Below are positions 6,408 to 14,102 of a DNA stretch of 14,102 bases, one piece after another. The position numbers were made by a program, and so were the translations under genes. Each line of letters opens with the position of its first letter. Positions within the stretch are counted from its first letter, which is position 1. The DNA is from Clostridia bacterium (GTDB lineage Bacteria > Bacillota > Clostridia > Oscillospirales > Acutalibacteraceae), in assembly GCA_900752115.1 (NCBI GenBank), contig CAADUC010000005.1, positions 1 to 14,102 of the forward strand. Reading direction: 5' to 3'. A model generated the notes under the pieces. It was given only the letters and a program-made list of their open reading frames with translations. It had not been told where the DNA came from and did no database searches.

Positions 6408-6699
6408 GACGCTTCTGTTTCTTTCTTTTTTCTTACAGATTGCCACGCCTTTCTTTCAGTTTTCCGTCAATCCTCCCGCATCCCTTGCAGCGCCGTTTTT
6501 CTTCTTCTATAGGAAAAACTCCCCCGGTGATGGGTTGCAGAACGGCAGACTTGCGGCAGATTTAATTGCGCGTCCTCTTTCCGGTGTTTTCTGATTGCTG
6601 CGTGCTTTGGGAGCAGCGGTGCTCTCCAGCGGGCGACAAACCCTCCTCCGTCCTTTTCTGCGCTCGCTGCGCCTTTCGGGAGCCTGCCGAAAAGCTTGC
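6408..6699. other. intergenic stretch with no recognised gene
   Basis: This lies between the flavodoxin promoter and the groEL terminator. The plus strand is pyrimidine-rich at about 6415-6512. Short open frames exist on both strands but lack ribosome binding sites and protein-like composition. No tRNA, riboswitch or repeat was recognised. A small imperfect hairpin (TTTCGG/CCGAAA, about 6673-6692) precedes the terminator. Confidence 0.5.
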
Positions 6700-6733
6700 A
6701 AAAAGGGCGCCGCAGATTTCTCTGCGGCGCCCT
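6700..6733 (-). terminator. Rho-independent terminator of groES-groEL
   Basis: A 13-bp perfect stem, AGGGCGCCGCAGA (6704-6716) and TCTGCGGCGCCCT (6721-6733), with a 4-nt loop, is followed on the minus strand by five T (6704-6700). It lies 28 bases past the groEL stop codon. Confidence 0.92.
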
Positions 6734-6761
6734 CTTATTTCATACGTTTCAGGGGTTCGGC

Positions 6762-8405
<1,644 letters not shown>

Positions 8406-8456
8406 TTACTGATGTAATCAATCTGACAGTTTTTCTCTCCGCAAACGCCGCGGAAA

Positions 8457-8777
<321 letters not shown>

Positions 8778-8789
8778 TTACTTTATCAG

Positions 8790-8816
8790 TTAGCACTCTT
8801 TCTTTCTGAGTGCTAA
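8790..8816 (-). promoter_or_regulatory. CIRCE operator (HrcA binding site)
   Basis: A perfect match to the CIRCE consensus, TTAGCACTC-N9-GAGTGCTAA. It overlaps the predicted transcription start of groES-groEL, so HrcA binding would block transcription at normal temperature. hrcA itself is not in the window. The element lies 48 bases upstream of the groES ATG, so it would also lie in the leader RNA. Confidence 0.98.
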
Positions 8817-8820
8817 CACT

Positions 8821-8849
8821 ATTTTAGCCACTGTCGTAAGAAAAATCAA
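8821..8849 (-). promoter_or_regulatory. sigma-A promoter of groES-groEL
   Basis: On the minus strand TTGATT (8849-8844, 4 of 6 matches to -35), exactly 17 bp, then TAAAAT (8826-8821, 5 of 6 matches to -10). The start would fall at about 8814, within the CIRCE element. The stretch 8850-8959 upstream shows no gene. Confidence 0.85.
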
Positions 8850-8959
8850 GAGGTTTTTGAAGAAATCTTCCGATTTCATAAATTATTTACAAATCAAGCC
8901 TCCCCGCATGCAGAAGCTGTGATCTCCACTTCACCCGTCCAAACCTAAAAACGGTTCTG

Positions 8960-8994
8960 AAAAAGCCCCGGAGCGCTGTACTCCGGGGCTTTTT
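8960..8994. terminator. Rho-independent terminator after the anti-sigma gene (bidirectional shape)
   Basis: A 13-bp perfect stem, AAAAGCCCCGGAG (8961-8973) and CTCCGGGGCTTTT (8981-8993), with a 7-nt loop, is flanked by T runs on both strands. On the minus strand it lies about 40 bases past the anti-sigma stop codon, so it closes the ECF sigma/anti-sigma operon and insulates groES-groEL. Confidence 0.9.
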
Positions 8995-9033
8995 ATGCCC
9001 AAAAACTTCGGGTGGAAGCTAACGACCGTCTGC

Positions 9034-10206
9034 TCAGTGAGACAACGGCGACAGACGGGCATTCTCCACATACATTGTCTGGATTTCCTCCCTTTCCAGG
9101 ACGGCAAGAACATCCTGCGGCCTGCTTTGCATCAAAAAGCCGTATACCTGCATGCCGTTCTCCTCCACATAGGAAAGCGTGTATGAGAGTTCGGTCGCAT
9201 TGAGATTGTGATGGAGTGCGGAAAGAAATTCCTCCCGATCTGCAAGATAGGACAGCATGGATGTAAAATGCGTCTCCCACGCCTCGGCCGACTGCGGATT
9301 TTCATGGTTGGAAAGTTCAAGAGCCGGGTAGCGTTCCTCGTCGTATCGATCCCCCAGAACAATCCCCGTACCCGTAGGTTCAAATCCCATCACCGAATGC
9401 TGCCCGTCTCCTCCGCGCACCGCCACATAGAGGATAGTGCTCTTTTCCTGCTGCGTGATTTCCCGGTAGAACGCCTCGAACTCCCCGAGCGGCATATCCT
9501 CGCGGAAAGTAAAATACGTCAGTACGCGTGCCGACTCCGGCAGTTCCCGCAGCTCCTGCTCCTGCTGCTTCTGCAGATCATCAGGCGGGACGAAGGAAAT
9601 CTTCCCGTCCGTATCCTGCCAGGCAAAGTTTCCGAGCTTCCACTGCAAAGCGTTGACCACCGGCTGACGGAAGAAGCATCGATCGACCATGTTCCAATCC
9701 GTGAACGCTCCTCCACTCACCAAACCGGTGAAGGTCTCCGTCTCACCGAAAAACAGATTCTGCTGGCGGACGGACACCTGATAGGACGCCGGACCGGTGC
9801 GTTCCGCTGAGGCATAACTCGTAATAAAACCGGGCGAAAAGAGTTCGGTGCAGACTGCGGTATCAAGCATAAACTGACCGTCTCCGCCGTATTTCTCCGC
9901 TACGCCTCGGTTCGGGTCATAGCAGGACGCTTCATACAATCTCAGCCCACCGAACACTGCCGCCAACACGGCGAGCACGAGGACAGCAGCCAGCAGAGCG
10001 GCACGCCGGAAGCGGCGGCGCACCGCGCGCGAAACGCGCCCCGCCTCCTCGGCTTCCCCCGCCGGAATCGAAAGTTCGCCATCCTCCCGTTCTGCCGCGT
10101 ACTCGCTGAGCGCCTCATATTTTTCCAGCTCCCGTTCAAAGAGCTCACGCTCTTCCGGCGTTGCGGAACCGTCCCGGTATTTTTCCATCAGCTCGCGAAA
10201 GCTCAT
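9034..10206 (-). CDS. membrane anti-sigma factor (Sigma_reg_N/Sigma_reg_C type)
   Basis: A 390-residue single-pass membrane protein expected to hold the neighbouring ECF sigma factor inactive. The cytoplasmic part (1-68) has FRELMEKYRDGSATPEERE followed by a Glu-rich helix, resembling the Sigma_reg_N region; no zinc-binding HxxxCxxC motif is present, so it is not a classical ZAS anti-sigma. A basic stretch (VRRRFRRA) precedes one membrane helix at about 69-90. The large outer domain (91-390) contains a Sigma_reg_C-like block: VLTYFTFREDMPLGEFEAFY (about 227-246), then ILYVAVRGG and MGFEPTG. The ATG overlaps the sigma factor TGA (ATGA) and has GGAGG upstream inside the sigma gene, so the two are translationally coupled. 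It ends in a strong terminator. The signal sensed is unknown. Assignment rests on architecture, operon position and motif resemblance. Confidence 0.85.
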   Translation of the reverse strand: MSFRELMEKYRDGSATPEERELFERELEKYEALSEYAAEREDGELSIPAGEAEEAGRVSRAVRRRFRRAALLAAVLVLAVLAAVFGGLRLYEASCYDPNRGVAEKYGGDGQFMLDTAVCTELFSPGFITSYASAERTGPASYQVSVRQQNLFFGETETFTGLVSGGAFTDWNMVDRCFFRQPVVNALQWKLGNFAWQDTDGKISFVPPDDLQKQQEQELRELPESARVLTYFTFREDMPLGEFEAFYREITQQEKSTILYVAVRGGDGQHSVMGFEPTGTGIVLGDRYDEERYPALELSNHENPQSAEAWETHFTSMLSYLADREEFLSALHHNLNATELSYTLSYVEENGMQVYGFLMQSRPQDVLAVLEREEIQTMYVENARLSPLSH

Positions 10207-10688
10207 TGTTCATCCTCCTTTGCAATTTGGCGCAGAGCAGCCCGCGCCCGGCACAGAGCGGTACGGACGGCGCCCTGCGTTTGTCCCGTCAGCGCCGCAA
10301 TCTCGGGAATCCTGCGATCGAGAAAATAATACATGCACAGCACCTCGCGGTAGCGTGGAGGCAGACGCAGCAGCCATCGGTACAGCGCCTGCCGCTCCTC
10401 CCCTGCAATCAGGCGGCCGTCGGCGTCAAAGTCCGAGGGAAGATCGTGCAGCTCGTCCTCGGGGTGCGACTTTCGCCGGCGCACCCGATCCAGAAAACTG
10501 TTGCGGCAGACACGCAGCAGCCAATAGCGGAGCGGCGCCCGGCTTTCCTCCAGAGAAAGGAAGGCTTTGTAAAAAGCGTCGCTTGTCAGCTCCTCCGCCT
10601 CGTGCGGATCGCGGCAGAGGGAGAGAGCGTAAAGATATACCTCTCTGCCGTAATCGCGATAAGCGCGCTCAAGCTCGTCCGGCTTCAT
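10203..10688 (-). CDS. ECF-type RNA polymerase sigma factor
   Basis: A 161-residue sigma-70 family protein of the minimal ECF type, with only regions 2 and 4. Region 2 spans about residues 7-73, with AEELTSDAFYKAFLSL (31-46) and LRYWLLRVCRNSFLDRVRRRK (53-73) for core binding and -10 recognition. Region 4 spans about 100-155, with LPPRYREVLCMYYF and the helix-turn-helix IPEIAALTGQTQGAVRTAL (127-145) for -35 recognition. The ATG at 10688 is preferred because GGAGG lies just upstream and the protein then starts at the family N-terminus; the open frame continues to 10799 but the extra residues are not sigma-like. It is followed by its anti-sigma gene with a 4-nt overlap. A motif of the kind ECF factors recognise (TGTAAC-N16-CGTT) lies directly upstream, suggesting autoregulation. 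The subgroup and stimulus cannot be assigned from sequence alone. Confidence 0.95.
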   Translation of the reverse strand: MKPDELERAYRDYGREVYLYALSLCRDPHEAEELTSDAFYKAFLSLEESRAPLRYWLLRVCRNSFLDRVRRRKSHPEDELHDLPSDFDADGRLIAGEERQALYRWLLRLPPRYREVLCMYYFLDRRIPEIAALTGQTQGAVRTALCRARAALRQIAKEDEQ

Positions 10689-10713
10689 CTCTCCCCCTCC
10701 TCTCTGTGAAAGA

Positions 10714-10739
10714 AACGCACCAGACCTCGGATTGTTACA
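10714..10739 (-). promoter_or_regulatory. candidate autoregulatory ECF promoter of the sigma/anti-sigma operon
   Basis: On the minus strand TGTAAC (10739-10734), a 16-bp spacer, then CGTT (10717-10714). This matches the general -35 AAC plus -10 CGT layout of Bacillus-type ECF promoters. Transcription would start near 10707, giving a short leader of about 18 bases that still includes the SD before ATG 10688. No good sigma-A promoter was seen nearby. Use by this sigma factor is inferred. Confidence 0.55.
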
Positions 10740-10823
10740 CTTCCTGAAAAAGAAAACGGACCTGCAATGAAAAATTTCGGCACGCTTCACCCAGGACACA
10801 CGAACAGCTTGCCTTCGCTCTCC

Positions 10824-10845
10824 AAGCAGCCTTTAAGCAGCCTTT
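10824..10845. repeat. perfect tandem duplication of an 11-mer
   Basis: AAGCAGCCTTT occurs twice back to back (10824-10834 and 10835-10845), between the ECF promoter and the lipid-kinase terminator. It is probably a replication-slippage duplication; no function is visible. Confidence 0.8.
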
Positions 10846-10846
10846 G

Positions 10847-10883
10847 AAAAAGCCGGGGGCGCTCCGTTTTCACGAAGCGCCCC
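10847..10883 (-). terminator. terminator downstream of the lipid kinase gene
   Basis: GGGGCGCT (10856-10863) pairs with AGCGCCCC (10876-10883), with two more pairs (CG/CG) across a C-A mismatch inside. On the minus strand, after four bases (CGGC), a run of five T follows (10851-10847). It is about 160 bases past the lipid-kinase stop, so it would end a long 3' UTR, and it insulates the ECF operon. Confidence 0.65.
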
Positions 10884-11045
10884 TCCGACGACCAACAAAG
10901 CTGCCAATAGGCAGCTGATATTTTCTCTCGCTTTTTCTATAAGAGAGCAGGAACGCTCCTTGGAGTTCCCACTGCAGCCAGCGAAGTCCCGGGTTCTAAA
11001 AGGAGCGGAAAAAGCGCATCACAAGCAGACCAAAGCGCTGTCCGC
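10884..11045 (-). other. structured untranslated region downstream of the lipid kinase
   Basis: No gene is seen. Two inverted repeats lie here: AGCTGCC/GGCAGCT (10899-10915, 4-nt loop) and a wider CGCTCCTT/AAGGAGCG pair (10954-10961 with 11000-11007) around 38 bases with a central CCCGGG. A weak AGCGC/GCGCT stem followed by five T lies near the kinase stop on the minus strand (about 11037-11011) and could act as an early terminator. No tRNA or known riboswitch pattern fits. Confidence 0.35.
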
Positions 11046-11951
11046 TCATTGCTGCGGTTCCAGGAACGTAAAAGCGCCGGGGCTGACGGTGAAGGAAATC
11101 TCCTTCGTCTTCACACACTCGCCGTCACAGGTGGCAATTGCCTCGCGCTGCGCGCTGACCTCCATCCTTTTTCCTCGGCGGTAGACAAGATACGGAGCAA
11201 AAGCAGGGGAATCCAGATGCCCGCCCCGCTTATAGACGGAAAGCATCCGCAGGATTTTCAAACGGCCAGGCGTACGGATCAGGACAAAGTCGAGCAGACC
11301 ATCGTCCGCCACAGCCCGGGGCGCACCGCGGTAGCCTCCGCCGTAATACTGTCCATTCCCGGCGAGGGCAAACACATAGTTTCCGGAAAAGCGTTCCTCT
11401 CCGTCGATGGTCACGTTCATTTCAAAGCCCAGCTTGCTGAAAAAGCATTTGACAAGAGCCAGATTGTACGCCATGGAACCTGTGATCAACGGCAGCCGCT
11501 TGAACCGCACCATATGGTATGCTACGGCAGCGTCCAACCCAATGGCGCACATATCTGCCGCGGGACCATACTCTGTGAGAATCAGGTCGAGCGGCCGCGT
11601 GCTCGCTTCAAACTGCAGCCGCGGCGAGAGAAAGCGCTCCCGCCCTCCGAAGCTGCGCACAAAATCGTCCCCGGAGCCGCATGGAATAATTCCGAGGGAA
11701 AGGCGCTCCTGTCCCGCCGCCCCCGCCGCTGCCTCGCGGAAGGTACCGTCGCCGCCAACGGCAAAAATACGCGCATCTTCCCCTCTTTCCCCGATCGCCC
11801 GCACGAGCTGCTCCGCATGACCGGGAGCTTCGGTTATCAACACCTCGAAGAACGCGCTTCTCTGCTGCCAAAAGTCGAGAAACGCAGGTAAAACCATCCG
11901 GCGCGGATCCTGTTTTCCTGCAGTCGGATTCACAAGAAAATATGTTTTCAA
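11046..11951 (-). CDS. diacylglycerol kinase family lipid kinase (DagK/YegS-like)
   Basis: A 301-residue cytosolic or membrane-associated lipid kinase that would transfer phosphate from ATP to diacylglycerol or a related lipid or sphingoid base. The catalytic-domain signatures are present: VNPTAGK (7-13), the ATP-binding GGDGT (66-70) followed by FRE where most relatives have LNE, and IIPCGSGDDFVRSFG (88-102) where GTGNDFAR is usual. A beta-rich C-terminal domain includes YVFALAGNGQYYGGG and a late DGE motif (CDGECV). Translation appears to begin at TTG (11951), because GAGGAGGG lies 7 nt upstream and the family N-terminus (KTYFLVNPTAG) starts right there; no in-frame ATG is nearby. It follows the rRNA methyltransferase gene by 64 bases and may share its transcript. 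The exact lipid substrate cannot be told. Confidence 0.92.
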   Translation of the reverse strand: MKTYFLVNPTAGKQDPRRMVLPAFLDFWQQRSAFFEVLITEAPGHAEQLVRAIGERGEDARIFAVGGDGTFREAAAGAAGQERLSLGIIPCGSGDDFVRSFGGRERFLSPRLQFEASTRPLDLILTEYGPAADMCAIGLDAAVAYHMVRFKRLPLITGSMAYNLALVKCFFSKLGFEMNVTIDGEERFSGNYVFALAGNGQYYGGGYRGAPRAVADDGLLDFVLIRTPGRLKILRMLSVYKRGGHLDSPAFAPYLVYRRGKRMEVSAQREAIATCDGECVKTKEISFTVSPGAFTFLEPQQ

Positions 11952-12015
11952 CCGGATTCCCTCCTCTGCCGGAGATCTGTCCCCGGAACGGATACCTTTG
12001 TGGACAAGGGGACGG

Positions 12016-13134
12016 TTATCGGAAATACTGATAAACCTGGCACTTCATCATGCCGTTGTAAAGCTTACGGCGCTTGTCGGCCCGGCGGCCGAAGCAATCC
12101 TCAAATGTCTCGTCCGGGCTGATGATCGTATAATGCCAGCCGGGACGGCGCTCAAAAACACGGCCCATCTCACGGTAAATCTCCTCTGCAGCGCGGATAT
12201 CGAGAAGGCGCTCTCCGTACGGCGGATTACAGACTACCCAGCCGCTCTCGCCTGTCGGAGCAAACTCAGAGACACTCTTCTGCTCAACGTGCAGACGGGC
12301 GACAACGCCGGCCTTGCGCGCGTTTTCCATGGTCAGCGAAACGGCGGCGGCATCAACGTCGGAGCCGAACGCCTCGAACGCAGCGTCGCGGCGGATCAGC
12401 GACAGGGCCCTCTCCTTCTCCCGTTTCCACACGCCCGGCGCAACGCAGTCCCATTTCTCCGCCGAAAACCGGCGGCGCAAACCCGGCGCAATATTCATGG
12501 CATAGAGTGCGCCTTCGATAAGGAGAGTACCGGAACCGCAGAACGGATCAACAAGCGTACCGTCCCGGCGAAGCCGGGAAAGATAGATCATGGAAGCGGC
12601 AAGCGTCTCTTTGATAGGCGCTTCAACGGCGTTGCCGCGGTATCCCCGCTTGTGCAGGCCCGGGCCGCTCGTATCGAGCATCACGCTGACCGTGTCCTTC
12701 ATCAGAAGAAACTGAACCTGATGAAGGCTTCCCGTCTCTTCGAGCCACGGCACACCGTATTTTCTGCTCAGCCTCTCCACAATGGCCTTCTTGATAATGG
12801 ACTGGCAGGCCGGAACACTCGTGAGCTTCGAATTCAGGCTGCGTCCCTTGACAGGGAAGGCATCCTTTTTGCCGATCCACTCCTCCCACGGAAGGGCGCG
12901 CACTCCCTGAAACAGCTCCTCAAACGTCCGCGCCGGGAAGCTGCCGAGCTGGATCAGAACGCGCTCGCCGTAGCGGCACCACAGATTGGCACGGGCAAGC
13001 AGCTCGTCGCCTCCCGAAAACAAAACGCGTCCGTTCTGCGGCTCGACATTCTGCGCCTCCATAGCTCGAAGTTCATCGGCTACAAAGCCCTCCACGCCCA
13101 ACAGGCAGGGAATCGTCATCTGATACTGGTTCAT
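12016..13134 (-). CDS. THUMP-domain class I SAM-dependent rRNA (guanine-N2) methyltransferase, RlmL-type
   Basis: A 372-residue enzyme of the YpsC/RlmL-N family that would methylate a guanine N2 in 23S rRNA using S-adenosylmethionine. The N-terminal part (about 1-155) matches the ferredoxin-like plus THUMP RNA-binding region, with LLGVEGFVADEL (11-22) and LHKRGYR (160-166). The Rossmann methyltransferase domain follows, with SAM motif I DPFCGSGTLLIEGA (196-209) and catalytic motif IV NPPYGERL (303-310). The length equals the single-methyltransferase forms of Firmicutes, not the two-domain E. coli RlmKL. The SD AAGGAG lies 7 nt before ATG 13134. The target nucleotide is known only for distant relatives, so the exact site is inferred. 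Confidence 0.93.
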   Translation of the reverse strand: MNQYQMTIPCLLGVEGFVADELRAMEAQNVEPQNGRVLFSGGDELLARANLWCRYGERVLIQLGSFPARTFEELFQGVRALPWEEWIGKKDAFPVKGRSLNSKLTSVPACQSIIKKAIVERLSRKYGVPWLEETGSLHQVQFLLMKDTVSVMLDTSGPGLHKRGYRGNAVEAPIKETLAASMIYLSRLRRDGTLVDPFCGSGTLLIEGALYAMNIAPGLRRRFSAEKWDCVAPGVWKREKERALSLIRRDAAFEAFGSDVDAAAVSLTMENARKAGVVARLHVEQKSVSEFAPTGESGWVVCNPPYGERLLDIRAAEEIYREMGRVFERRPGWHYTIISPDETFEDCFGRRADKRRKLYNGMMKCQVYQYFR

Positions 13135-13145
13135 ATCGAAGCTCC

Positions 13146-13259
13146 TTATCTCCAGGGCCGCACGTACCGCGCGCCCGCAGCAAATGGAATGGAATCGCCG
13201 CCGTCTCTTGTGAAAAAGCGGACAAAAACTTCAGCCCCAACAGGACTGAGAATGCACAC
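13146..13259 (-). CDS. possible 37-residue peptide between the MATE and methyltransferase genes
   Basis: A GTG-initiated frame runs from 13259 and ends in a TAA that abuts the methyltransferase SD (TAAGGAG), the arrangement expected of a coupled upstream gene. The peptide starts MCILSPVGAEVF and ends ARYVRPWR. Its own SD is poor, and chance frames of this size are common. No family was recognised. Confidence 0.18.
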   Translation of the reverse strand: MCILSPVGAEVFVRFFTRDGGDSIPFAAGARYVRPWR

Positions 13260-13282
13260 AAACCGACATGCTTCCTGCTTTG

Positions 13283-14102
13283 TCAGGCTTGCCGGGTAAC
13301 GTCCGGTGTGATCTCACGCTCGCGCAGTACACGGCCGATCACAAGGAAGTAGACGATGGTCGACACAACGCCGCACAGAATATCCACCGATGGCTCGGCA
13401 TAAAAAGCGCCGGGCGCCCCGAATACCATCGGAAGTGTAACAGTGAGCGCGAGGAAAAGCAGCTTTCTCGTCAGCGAGAGAGTAATGGCCAGCTTTGGAA
13501 TCCCGAGGGCGGTAAATCCGTCGACCACCTCATACTGCATGGCAAGCGAAATCACACCGAGCGTAAAGACGCGGATTCCCCAAACGGAAAGCTCCGTCTG
13601 CTGCGGGTTCTGCGTAAAGATCCCCACAAAGAGCCCCCCGGCAAACTGGCTGATAAAAAACATAACCGTGGTAAAGGCAAGGCACAAACCAAACAGATAC
13701 CGGTATGCCAGTTTGATCCGTGCAATGTTCTTCGCACCGAAGTTAAAGCTCAGAAGGGGCTGCGTACCGCCGGTAATACCGCCGAGCGGCATGGTGATGA
13801 GCTGCATATAGCTCTGCACAATCGTCGCGCAGGTAATGTAGACGTCGCCCATCTGCTCACCGCCATAGCGCTGCAGAACAGAATTGAGCACAATCAGAAG
13901 AATACTGTCCGTCGCCACGATCACAAAGGGCGACAGGCCGAAAAGCAGCACACGCCGCATAATCTCCCAGGAATAGCCGCCAAAGGAAAGCCGGATGTGA
14001 ATGCGTTTCCCAAGCAGAAACGAAATCACAAACACACAGCTTGCCGCCTGCGAAATTACGGTCGCGACAGCGGCTCCGCTTACCCCCATGTTCAGAACAA
14101 AA
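13283..14102 (-). CDS. MATE family efflux transporter, N-terminal part outside the window
   Basis: The last 272 or so codons of a MATE (multidrug and toxic compound extrusion) antiporter of the inner membrane, which exports drugs or metabolites in exchange for Na+ or H+. The frame is open to the window edge: FVLN precedes MGVSGAAVATVISQ, the usual family sequence in the middle of the protein, so the methionine at 14089 is not the start. Seen are several hydrophobic segments, the family-typical stretch PLGGITGGTQPLLSFNFGAKN (about residues 101-121 counted from that methionine), and TALGIPKLA. MATE proteins have 12 helices and about 440-460 residues, so about 60 percent is present. It ends with TGA at 13283-13285, 148 bases before the methyltransferase start. 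The substrate is unknown. Confidence 0.93.
   Translation of the reverse strand, partial: FVLNMGVSGAAVATVISQAASCVFVISFLLGKRIHIRLSFGGYSWEIMRRVLLFGLSPFVIVATDSILLIVLNSVLQRYGGEQMGDVYITCATIVQSYMQLITMPLGGITGGTQPLLSFNFGAKNIARIKLAYRYLFGLCLAFTTVMFFISQFAGGLFVGIFTQNPQQTELSVWGIRVFTLGVISLAMQYEVVDGFTALGIPKLAITLSLTRKLLFLALTVTLPMVFGAPGAFYAEPSVDILCGVVSTIVYFLVIGRVLREREITPDVTRQA

Noticed and set aside
10941..11045. A GGGTTC-containing stretch (10991-10996) considered as a tRNA T-arm or T-box.
   Set aside because: No cloverleaf, anticodon arm or acceptor stem can be drawn and the T-box core is absent.
11049..11891. Plus-strand frame opposite the lipid kinase.
   Set aside because: It is a shadow of the kinase gene, with no ribosome binding site.
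11998..13299. Plus-strand frame of 433 codons opposite the methyltransferase.
   Set aside because: It is antisense to a gene with intact SAM-binding and NPPY motifs, with no SD.

Overview
The window looks like chromosomal DNA of a Gram-positive, low-to-mid-GC Firmicute, most likely a gut-type Clostridia in or near the Oscillospiraceae. The grounds are strong AGGAGG-type ribosome binding sites, a perfect CIRCE element before groES-groEL, a YolD/Y-polymerase pair, an ECF sigma factor with a Sigma_reg-type anti-sigma factor, a clostridial-style lipid kinase, and a GroEL that ends in a short GGMY tail. The lineage is inferred from gene content and style only. No rRNA, tRNA, CRISPR array, transposase, integrase or phage gene was seen.

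Layout from left to right. A uronate isomerase gene (uxaC, minus) has a structured leader. Next comes a minus-strand two-gene DNA-damage cassette, a Y-family DNA polymerase followed by a YolD-like protein, closed by a strong terminator at 1740-1767. Divergent from it lies the only plus-strand transcription unit: two genes for unrecognised membrane-anchored proteins. The second of these (5003-5596) is cut by an in-frame amber codon at 5114-5116. Two terminators follow. Then come a small flavodoxin/WrbA-like gene with a near-perfect sigma-A promoter (minus) and the heat-shock operon groES-groEL (minus), which has a promoter, an overlapping CIRCE operator and a terminator. An ECF sigma factor/anti-sigma pair (minus, ATGA overlap) carries a candidate autoregulatory ECF promoter. 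The right end holds a diacylglycerol-kinase-family lipid kinase, a THUMP-type rRNA methyltransferase, and the C-terminal two thirds of a MATE transporter that runs off the edge, all on minus.

How the genes work together. groES-groEL (HrcA/CIRCE), the Y-polymerase cassette and the ECF sigma/anti-sigma pair are three separate stress-response modules placed close together. The rest is metabolic or housekeeping (uronate catabolism, RNA modification, lipid phosphorylation, efflux). I found no convincing large novel system. The points most worth a second look are the amber-interrupted membrane gene and its partner, the putative ECF autoregulatory promoter with a second ECF-like motif upstream of uxaC, and the uxaC leader structure.
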